A stretch of 5,059 bases of DNA. Origin: an uncultured Lachnospiraceae bacterium. GTDB taxonomy: Bacteria > Bacillota_A > Clostridia > Lachnospirales > Lachnospiraceae. The position numbers and the translations under genes were made by a program. Positions 1 through 5,059 of the stretch are shown in pieces; position 1 is the stretch's first letter, and each line of letters begins with the position of its first letter. The stretch lies in assembly GCA_947177885.1 (NCBI GenBank), contig CAMWWF010000245.1, positions 1-5,059 of the forward strand. Reading direction: 5' to 3'. The notes beneath the pieces are model-generated. The model saw only the letters and a program-made list of their open reading frames with translations. It ran no database searches and was not told the DNA's origin.

Positions 1-3000
1 GATGAGAACGGTGCGGAACAGGAGAAAGCGATTCCTGTAGACGACGGGATCGATTATCTGCTGTCGGATTCCGCCATCAGAGCCGAGAGGGACAGCAACG
101 GCAATATCCGGCTGCATCTGGGCTCACAGATCGCCGTGAAAAAGGTCACACTGACCATCACGGGAATGAAAAACAATAACGACCTTGCGGTGATCTCCAG
201 GGTTGAATTCGTCAACGGAATGGAGGAAAGGATACCGGAACCGGAGATGGATATTCCTCTTAATCTTGTGGCAGATGCGGGAAATAAGCGTATCAGTCTG
301 AGCTGGGATGCCTGCGTCAACATCACGGGCTACGAGGTGATGATCCGGCAGGGAAACCGTCAGGAGACCAGAATGGTGGCCGGCAATGCGCTGGATATCA
401 CTTCTTTTGGCGGGAAAGAGCTGACAAACTATCTGGAGTACCAGGTCTGTGTACAGTCCGTCAACGGCACCTGGCGGAGCGGGTATGGCAGTGAGGTGAC
501 TGCCGTTCCCAAGCCGGGAGGCAGGCCGGACAAGCCGGATAATGTATCTGCCACAGGAAACTATCAGAGTGTCCTGGTATCCTGGAAACAGATGAAAGAT
601 ACCCTGTCCTATAATCTGTATTACAAGGAAAGCGGTGCGGGAGAGTATCAGAAGGTCGAAGGGATCACGGGGAACAGTTATACCATTGAGGGGCTTAAGG
701 ATCTGACGGAATATACGGTGTATGTGACAGGGGTCAATGAATACGGAGAGAGTGGTCCGTCCCTGTCCGCGGCAGCCAAAACACTGGATGCCAATCCTGC
801 GGCCATGCCCAAATATAATCTGATCAATACCGGTGAGAAAGGGGAGACTGGTGCGCATATCATAAGTGCCACAATGGCCGCATCCATGCAGAACAGTCCT
901 CTGGATACGAAGCCGGGTACTGCGTGGGGAACCGTGGATCATGACCCGGGATCATACTTCTACGCCGACACGTGGGATGTGGGCGGGTTCAATCCCATGA
1001 ACACAAGCCATGGGGTCACCTATGAGTTCGATCAGGCATATGAGCTGGATACGATCGCGTTCCACGATATGACATCCAGGGATACCGGATATAAATATGT
1101 CAAGGTGCGGTACTGGGATGAAAGCGGGACGCAGCATGATGTTGCCGGTGTGTCCATGGGGGCCAGGACGGACGCGGACGGCAGGATCTATTATGTGATA
1201 AAGCTGCCCCAGGCAGTCACAGCCAAAAAGATCCAGTTCGGGATCGCCCGCGCTGTGGCTTCGGGAACCATCAGTATCGCGGAGGTTTATTTCTATTATT
1301 ATGATACATTAATGGATGAGATCATGTCCCTCTACGAGGATGATCTTCACACGGTGCTGAGGTCCGACGTGACACAGGCGACCATAGATGGACTGCGTGT
1401 CAGGATCAATACCATGGATCCGGTCAGCGGTGAGTACCATCCGGACAGAGAATTACTGGAGAGGGAATTGCAGACGGCGGAAGCTATCCTGAAAGACGGC
1501 CGCCTGAATGCTCCGATGATCGTCCACAGCGGGATCACCACCAGGGATACCGGCAGGGGATTCGGCGGTCTGAACGCATGGCAGCCATTGGGGATCACGG
1601 CGGCTGCCCAGGAAGAGATCATGGTCTACGTGGGCCATGGCAGCCGGCGGACCGGAGAAGCAGCGGAACTTCAGCTTGTGGCGACACAGTACCATTCCGA
1701 GGCGGCAGGTGTGGCCACCACGGTGGCAACCCTGAAAGTGGGTCCCAATAAGATCACTGTTCCAAAGATCGGAAGTACCACGGGCATGGAATCCGGCGGA
1801 GCGCTGTATGTCCAGTATACGGGAGAGGGTGAGAACGATCCTTATGCGGTCCGGGTCAGCGGCGGAGCGCAGGTGCCTGTGCTGGATCTGTATCAGGTGA
1901 CGGAGGACGGGGAACGGCTGGAAAGGACAAAGACCTATGTGGAAGAGCTGGAAACCTATGTAAGCCGAATGGAAGCGGTTCATGGGGAAGTGCACGGCAA
2001 TTCCGGGAACAGCCAGGTGGCGTATGCCTACAGTGAGAATGACTGTATCCTGGGCGCTTCCGATATCCTGCTGGATACCATGATGCTCTCCCTGCCTGCA
2101 AAGCAGATACTGGCGGGGGCGGGAAGCGGCAGTGCGGAACAGAAGGCACAGAAGATCCTGAACTCCATGCAGGCCATGGAAGACATGATGTACCTCTTTT
2201 ATCAGCATAAAGGGTTGAACAGCAGTGCACCGGATGTACTGAACCGGATACCGAAGGGGCATTTGAACATCCGTTACCAGAGAATGTTCTCAGGGGCGTT
2301 TATGTATGCTTCCGGCAATCATATCGGCATTGAATGGGGATCCGCCCCCGGAATGATGAGTGCGGTACCTGTGACTGCTGACAGTGAGGGAAGGTATGTA
2401 AGCGGCAATTATTTCGGCTGGGGGATCGCCCATGAGATCGGACACTGTATCAATCAGGGCACCTATGCCATAGCCGAGATCACCAACAATTATTATGCCG
2501 TGCTGGCGCAGGCCAGGGATAACAATGGAAGCGTCCGGTTCCAGTACGATAATGTTTATAAGAAGGTCACATCCGGGACAACGGGCATGGCTTCCAATGT
2601 GTTCACACAGCTGGGCATGTACTGGCAGCTTCATCTGGCCTATGATAAAGGATATAATTATAAGACATATGCGGATTATGAACAGCAGTTGGACAGCCTG
2701 TTCTTTGCCAGGGTGGATACTTATGCGAGGAAAGCGGCGGCAGCGCCTGCGCCTAATGGTACGGGACTGGCTCTTGCGGGAGACCGGGACCAGGATCTCA
2801 TGCGTCTGTCCTGTGCGGCTGCGGAGAGAAATATACTGGAGTTCTTCGAACGCTGGGGAATGACGCCCAATGAGGATACCCGCAGATATGCGGAACAGTT
2901 CCCGAAGGAGAACAGAGCCATTTATTATGTAAATGACGATGCGCGTGTATACAGCCTGCAGGGCGGCGCAAGCTCGCTGAATGACACGGTGAATGCCGTA

Positions 3001-4215
3001 GGCGACGGCACTGCGGCGGCTGTCAGTACCGGGAATCCCAATCAGGTGGTTATTTCTCTCAGCTCCAAAGGAATACCGGAGAAGGATGTGCTGGGTTATG
3101 AGATCGTGAGATGCATGATCTCGGGCGGAGAGACGGTAAGGGAAACGGCAGGCTTTGCCACAGGAAATTCTTTCACCGACACGGTTTCGGCCAATAACAG
3201 GATGGTGTGGTATGAGATCACGGTCATTGACAAGTACCTGAACCGTTCGGCAGTGAAGACGCTGGATCCGGTAAGGATCGGAGACGACGGAAGTCTGGAT
3301 AAGTCTTACTGGACGGTCAGCACCCAGAATCTGACGGCAGCGGATCAGAATCAGGGTACGGAGGATTCGCCCTGCGAACCCGCGGAAGATCCTGCGGAGA
3401 AAATGATCGATAATAATGCAAAGACCGCATATACGGCAACCGCAGGTTCCAATGCGGAGATCCTTCTGGAGTTTCATAAGACCCTGAAGATCACGGGGCT
3501 GAAATATACGGAAATAACCGGAATTCCCGGCTGCGGTTACGAGATACAGATACATTCCGGTGACAGCTGGGTGAAAGCGGCGGAGGGAAGCCTGGGAACG
3601 GATGCTTCCGGTTCCGGCACCATTCATTTCTTTAACGGAGCCCAGGGCGAGGCACAATACGTAAGCCTTTATGAGGCCGATGCGGTGAAGCTGATCCTGA
3701 AAGCTTCCAACGGCAGCAGGATATCCATAGCGGAACTGGACGTACTGGGAGCCACAGGAGATAATGTGGATTTCCGATATACGGATGACGGTGCGGCGGT
3801 GATCGGCAAACTGACCGCAGACTATCAGTACGGAGAAGGGGCGGAAGATGTGATACCGGCGGGATCCATCGTTTTCAGCGGCTCCTATAAAGGAAACCCT
3901 GCCTACAATGTATTGATATTATATGATCAGAACGGCAATATTGTAGGCGGTACAAATGCGGCGGGAGAGCTTACGGCACAACAGATCCTGCTGGCGGACG
4001 TACCGGCAGAGGGCGATATCAAAAATGTCTGGGACGGCACCTGGATCTACTGGATAGAACCCGGACAGCAGGCGGACCTGACGGGAATGGCAAAGGTGCG
4101 GGCGGAACTTTACCGTGTCAATGATGCCATGACCAATGAAGGACAGAGGCTTGTCAGCGATTCACCGTTCGAAGCGGTACCGGATACCTTGCCGGATATT
4201 GAGTTAGGTAAATAG
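1..4215 (+). CDS. Large multidomain secreted M60-family (enhancin-like, probably mucin-targeting) zinc metallopeptidase, 5'-truncated by the window edge
   Basis: The frame is open from base 1 to the TAG at 4213-4215, giving 1404 visible residues. A GTG at 136 has no ribosome binding site and lies inside domain-like sequence, so the true start and expected signal peptide are upstream. Visible modules, by visible residue: end of a beta-rich domain (about 20-80); two fibronectin type III-like domains (about 85-169 and 176-262, with SLSW and LVSW strands); an F5/8 type C (discoidin-like) domain (about 280-434, ending ISIAEVYFY); a helical linker (436-500); the M60 peptidase (about 505-967) with HEIGH at 811-815, E826 and a late FFERWGM segment at 948-954; a third Fn3-like domain (about 1000-1093); a second F5/8C-like domain (about 1102-1252, ending ISIAELDVLG); and a C-terminal beta-rich domain (1255-1404). 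M60 enzymes commonly cleave mucin-type glycoproteins outside the cell; that substrate is inferred here. No LPXTG motif or C-terminal membrane segment is present. Family assignment is strong; substrate is not established. Confidence 0.93.
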   Translation, partial: DENGAEQEKAIPVDDGIDYLLSDSAIRAERDSNGNIRLHLGSQIAVKKVTLTITGMKNNNDLAVISRVEFVNGMEERIPEPEMDIPLNLVADAGNKRISLSWDACVNITGYEVMIRQGNRQETRMVAGNALDITSFGGKELTNYLEYQVCVQSVNGTWRSGYGSEVTAVPKPGGRPDKPDNVSATGNYQSVLVSWKQMKDTLSYNLYYKESGAGEYQKVEGITGNSYTIEGLKDLTEYTVYVTGVNEYGESGPSLSAAAKTLDANPAAMPKYNLINTGEKGETGAHIISATMAASMQNSPLDTKPGTAWGTVDHDPGSYFYADTWDVGGFNPMNTSHGVTYEFDQAYELDTIAFHDMTSRDTGYKYVKVRYWDESGTQHDVAGVSMGARTDADGRIYYVIKLPQAVTAKKIQFGIARAVASGTISIAEVYFYYYDTLMDEIMSLYEDDLHTVLRSDVTQATIDGLRVRINTMDPVSGEYHPDRELLERELQTAEAILKDGRLNAPMIVHSGITTRDTGRGFGGLNAWQPLGITAAAQEEIMVYVGHGSRRTGEAAELQLVATQYHSEAAGVATTVATLKVGPNKITVPKIGSTTGMESGGALYVQYTGEGENDPYAVRVSGGAQVPVLDLYQVTEDGERLERTKTYVEELETYVSRMEAVHGEVHGNSGNSQVAYAYSENDCILGASDILLDTMMLSLPAKQILAGAGSGSAEQKAQKILNSMQAMEDMMYLFYQHKGLNSSAPDVLNRIPKGHLNIRYQRMFSGAFMYASGNHIGIEWGSAPGMMSAVPVTADSEGRYVSGNYFGWGIAHEIGHCINQGTYAIAEITNNYYAVLAQARDNNGSVRFQYDNVYKKVTSGTTGMASNVFTQLGMYWQLHLAYDKGYNYKTYADYEQQLDSLFFARVDTYARKAAAAPAPNGTGLALAGDRDQDLMRLSCAAAERNILEFFERWGMTPNEDTRRYAEQFPKENRAIYYVNDDARVYSLQGGASSLNDTVNAVGDGTAAAVSTGNPNQVVISLSSKGIPEKDVLGYEIVRCMISGGETVRETAGFATGNSFTDTVSANNRMVWYEITVIDKYLNRSAVKTLDPVRIGDDGSLDKSYWTVSTQNLTAADQNQGTEDSPCEPAEDPAEKMIDNNAKTAYTATAGSNAEILLEFHKTLKITGLKYTEITGIPGCGYEIQIHSGDSWVKAAEGSLGTDASGSGTIHFFNGAQGEAQYVSLYEADAVKLILKASNGSRISIAELDVLGATGDNVDFRYTDDGAAVIGKLTADYQYGEGAEDVIPAGSIVFSGSYKGNPAYNVLILYDQNGNIVGGTNAAGELTAQQILLADVPAEGDIKNVWDGTWIYWIEPGQQADLTGMAKVRAELYRVNDAMTNEGQRLVSDSPFEAVPDTLPDIELGK
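253..786 (+). other. Tandem fibronectin type III-like domains
   Basis: Two consecutive Ig-fold modules at visible residues about 85-169 and 176-262. Each starts with a Pro-containing linker and has a strand ending in a conserved Trp (W102 in SLSW; W195 in VSW). The second carries the typical sequence TEYTVYVTGVNEYGESGPS near its end. The linker between them is rich in Pro, Gly and Lys. Such domains are usually spacers or adhesive modules in secreted bacterial hydrolases; no specific ligand can be read from the sequence. Confidence 0.85.
838..1302 (+). other. F5/8 type C (discoidin-like, CBM32-type fold) domain N-terminal to the peptidase
   Basis: Visible residues about 280-434. The module shows a Trp-containing loop (AWGT, ADTWDVGG), the strand GVTYEFDQAYELDTIAFHD, and the final strand ISIAEVYFY, which is characteristic of the end of F5/8C domains. 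In M60 proteins such domains usually bind host glycans such as galactose or GalNAc residues and hold the enzyme on mucin. Ligand specificity is inferred from the family, not seen. Confidence 0.78.
1513..2901 (+). other. M60 (peptidase_M60 / enhancin-like) catalytic region within the large CDS
   Basis: Approximate extent of the catalytic module, visible residues 505-967. It opens with a beta-rich section containing NAWQPLGITAAAQEEIMVYVG-type sequence (residues 525-545), which resembles the N-terminal part of M60 domains, where a glycine-bearing turn precedes the VYVG strand. A long helical section with LGASDILLDT (about 685-695) follows, then the zinc-binding helix, and finally the FFERWGM segment (948-954) typical of the end of M60 domains. 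Boundaries are judged by eye and could shift by tens of residues. No frameshift or stop interrupts the module, so it should be an active enzyme. Confidence 0.85.
2419..2490 (+). other. Zinc-binding gluzincin active site, HEIGH-x10-E
   Basis: The codons read WGIAHEIGHCINQG, then TYAIAEITNN. H811 and H815 are the expected zinc ligands, E812 the general base, and E826, ten residues after the second histidine, the expected third ligand. This fits the M60 signature HExxH followed by 8-28 residues and E, and the ITNN after the glutamate also fits the family. All key residues are present, so nothing suggests a dead peptidase. Confidence 0.92.
3304..3756 (+). other. Second F5/8 type C-like domain, C-terminal to the peptidase
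   Basis: Visible residues about 1102-1252. It begins with YWTV, contains AEKMIDNNAKTAYTA (the usual 'a.ID.n..T.wta' start of discoidin-like domains) and LLEFHKTLKITGLKYT, and ends in ISIAELDVLG. The usual Trp of the 'T.W' position is a Tyr here (TAYTA). It is probably another carbohydrate-binding or packing module; its ligand is unknown. Confidence 0.75.
3763..4212 (+). other. C-terminal beta-rich domain of unknown function
   Basis: Visible residues about 1255-1404. It follows the second F5/8C-like domain and contains an ordered run of strands (AYNVLILYDQNGNIVGGTNA; DGTWIYWIEPGQ; KVRAELYRVNDA) and ends PDTLPDIELGK. It has no Cys, no hydrophobic anchor, no dockerin-like duplicated calcium loops and no LPXTG. 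It looks like a folded domain rather than a tail. Its fold may be Ig-like; I do not recognise a named family. It could be a partner-binding or surface-retention module. Confidence 0.55.
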
Positions 4216-4258
4216 TGCGGTGTGAGGATCCGCATCATTAGTAGCAGGAGTTATCGGC
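4216..4258. other. Short intergenic gap between the peptidase and the downstream gene
   Basis: This 43-base gap holds the AGGAG ribosome binding site and a weak inverted repeat, TGCGG (4216-4220) with CCGCA (4230-4234), giving a 5-bp stem and 9-base loop. No T-run follows, so it is not a convincing terminator, and no promoter is evident. Cotranscription of the two genes is the simplest reading. Confidence 0.6.
4246..4250 (+). promoter_or_regulatory. Ribosome binding site of the downstream gene
   Basis: AGGAG lies 8 bases before the ATG at 4259. Strength and spacing are ideal for Firmicutes, which settles the start of the second gene. The preceding gap (4216-4245) shows no recognisable -35/-10 promoter, so the gene is probably translated from the same mRNA as the peptidase. 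Confidence 0.9.
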
Positions 4259-4336
4259 ATGAAAAAGTATTTATATAAATTATTACCTGTCCTGTTTCTG
4301 TTTGTCGTCCTGCTGCCCATGCAGGTCCGGGCGGCA
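4259..4336 (+). other. Sec signal peptide coding segment
   Basis: Codons 1-26 encode a short positive start (MKK, K7), an uninterrupted hydrophobic core rich in Leu, Val and Phe (residues 8-19), and a polar end with P20 and VRAA (23-26). Cleavage after A25 (V-R-A) or A26 is likely. No lipobox cysteine is present, so this is a type I signal peptide and the product is not a lipoprotein. Confidence 0.88.
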
Positions 4337-5059
4337 GGCAGGAGCGGGATCAGACTGGATGAGACCGGAACCGTCACGGTAGTCTTACCGCAGGCGGCTC
4401 AGGAGGGTATATCCACTTTGGGTTTCAGTCTGTCGGTGGAGCCGTCCGGAGAGGCGGCAGCGGAATTTCAGTTTGATGGAAATACGGCGGAAATTCTGGA
4501 GTATCGGTATGACGGAAATACTCGAAAATTAAACGTCTATGTGGCGGGAACGGAAGCGTTGTTTACGGAAGGCGCCGATTCTCTGACAGTCGGAAGAGTT
4601 ATGGTGCGGGACGCAAACGGCGGGGAAACAACGGCAAGAGTCAGTGTTGTGGAGAATTCATTGCAGTATGTCCATGAAACGGAGCTGAAGACGGTAACGG
4701 ATATGGATCTTCCGGGAACGGTACAGATCGGCTCTTCTTCCACAGTTACGCCGGTGGTGACTCCGCCTGTGACGCAATCCCCAGTGGCGACGCAATCCCC
4801 GGTGGCGACGCAATCACCGTCAGTGATGCAATCCCCGTCAGTGACGCAATCCCCGACGGTGACACAGGCCCCGGAGGAACCGGAGGAGTCACAGGACGGA
4901 CCGGCAGTATCACAGCCGCCTGTGGCATCTCCGGTGCCGACACCGGCCCGAACTCCGGGAACAGCCTCAAGGCCACAGTCGACAAAGGTTCCTGTCGGTT
5001 CCCTGAATGCGGGAGGATCTCCTTCCGGTTCGGAAAGCAGCTCCCAGACTGCGGGCAGT
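4259..5059 (+). CDS. Secreted protein with cohesin-like beta domain and Pro/Thr/Ser-rich wall-type linker, 3'-truncated by the window edge
   Basis: The frame is open from ATG 4259 to the last base (267 visible codons, no stop). A Sec signal peptide occupies residues 1-25/26: KK near the start, a Leu/Val/Phe-rich core, then VRA-A as a likely cleavage site. Residues about 30-145 form a beta-rich domain with alternating hydrophobic strands (TVTVVLP; GISTLGFSLSV; RKLNVYVAG; DSLTVGRVMVRD; ARVSVVEN). Its pattern resembles cohesin-type Ig-fold domains, but this is judged by eye. From about residue 159 the chain becomes a low-complexity Pro/Thr/Ser/Gln/Val linker with hexapeptide repeats, an acidic patch (EEPEESQDG) and later a Gly/Ser-rich part. 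Such linkers usually span the cell wall before a sortase motif or membrane segment, which would lie beyond the window. The 43-base spacing to the peptidase gene suggests one operon. Codon use resembles the neighbour, apart from TTA-rich codons at the very start. Exact function is unknown. Confidence 0.9.
   Translation, partial: MKKYLYKLLPVLFLFVVLLPMQVRAAGRSGIRLDETGTVTVVLPQAAQEGISTLGFSLSVEPSGEAAAEFQFDGNTAEILEYRYDGNTRKLNVYVAGTEALFTEGADSLTVGRVMVRDANGGETTARVSVVENSLQYVHETELKTVTDMDLPGTVQIGSSSTVTPVVTPPVTQSPVATQSPVATQSPSVMQSPSVTQSPTVTQAPEEPEESQDGPAVSQPPVASPVPTPARTPGTASRPQSTKVPVGSLNAGGSPSGSESSSQTAGS
4766..4873 (+). repeat. Six-copy 18-bp in-frame tandem repeat (x-V-T-Q-S-P)
   Basis: Six 18-base units encode PVTQSP, VATQSP, VATQSP, SVMQSP, SVTQSP and TVTQAP (residues 170-205 of the downstream protein). 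Units share the core ACGCAATCCCCG, with single-base changes; units 2 and 3 differ only at one third-codon position, showing recent duplication. The last unit is the most diverged (CAG, GCC). The repeat lies in the presumed wall-spanning linker, where copy number changes would alter length without breaking the frame. Confidence 0.9.

Noticed and set aside
124..942. 272-codon minus-strand open frame
   Set aside because: Same codon-register shadow effect over the fibronectin-like domains; the product has no coherent domain.
1453..2262. 269-codon minus-strand open frame
   Set aside because: Same register shadow over the peptidase module; the product is His/Arg-rich with no known motif.
2495..2863. 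122-codon plus-strand frame inside the peptidase
   Set aside because: Overlaps the zinc-peptidase coding region in another frame; its Arg/Trp/Ser-rich composition is typical of an off-frame translation.
2290..3657. 455-codon minus-strand open frame opposite the peptidase
   Set aside because: It is in codon register with the plus gene, where antisense stops only arise from TTA, CTA and TCA codons, which this gene seldom uses. The product is rich in Arg, His, Ile and Cys with no recognisable domain, and the plus strand is a clear gene.
136..4215. GTG at 136 as the start of the peptidase gene
   Set aside because: No ribosome binding site precedes it, no signal peptide follows it, and the same frame is open back to base 1 with domain-like sequence.
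4201..4215. Sortase motif at the peptidase C-terminus (PDTLPDIELGK)
   Set aside because: It contains LPD but not LPXTG, and no hydrophobic segment or positively charged tail follows before the stop.
4216..4234. Inverted repeat TGCGG/CCGCA as a terminator between the two genes
   Set aside because: Stem of only 5 bp with a 9-base loop and no following T-run.
4200..4265. Programmed frameshift or readthrough joining the two genes
   Set aside because: The second gene has its own ribosome binding site and signal peptide, and no slippery sequence is present at the stop.
4766..4873. CRISPR-like array
   Set aside because: Units are directly adjacent with no spacers, in frame within a coding sequence, and too short.
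4746..4985. Minus-strand frame opposite the repeat linker
   Set aside because: Its repetitive GIAS-type product is simply the reverse reading of the 18-bp repeat of the real plus-strand gene.

Overview
The window is a coding-dense stretch of what looks like a gut-associated Gram-positive bacterium, most likely a Lachnospiraceae/Clostridia-type Firmicute. This rests on base composition near 50% GC by eye, a strong AGGAG ribosome binding site, free use of AGG/AGA/CGG arginine codons, and a modular secreted protein combining fibronectin type III, discoidin-like and M60 (enhancin-type) metallopeptidase modules. Genus cannot be fixed from the sequence.

Layout: positions 1-4215 are the 3' part (1404 visible codons) of one very large plus-strand gene whose start lies upstream of the window. 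It encodes a secreted M60-family gluzincin peptidase with an intact HEIGH zinc-site motif and a downstream glutamate, flanked by adhesive or carbohydrate-binding-type modules. After a 43-base gap, a second plus-strand gene starts at 4259 with a well-placed ribosome binding site and runs off the right edge (267 visible codons). It encodes a secreted protein with a signal peptide, one beta-rich cohesin-like domain and a long Pro/Thr/Ser/Gln-rich linker built partly from an 18-bp tandem repeat. No RNA gene, mobile element, CRISPR array, credible terminator or credible minus-strand gene was found.

How they may work together: the peptidase would act outside the cell, by family precedent on O-glycosylated mucin-type proteins. 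Its visible C-terminus has no sortase motif or membrane anchor. The immediately following gene encodes a protein with features of a surface-attached binding module (signal peptide, Ig/cohesin-like domain, wall-spanning type linker). A two-part enzyme-plus-surface-partner arrangement is a reasonable but unproven reading, and it is the most interesting idea in the window.
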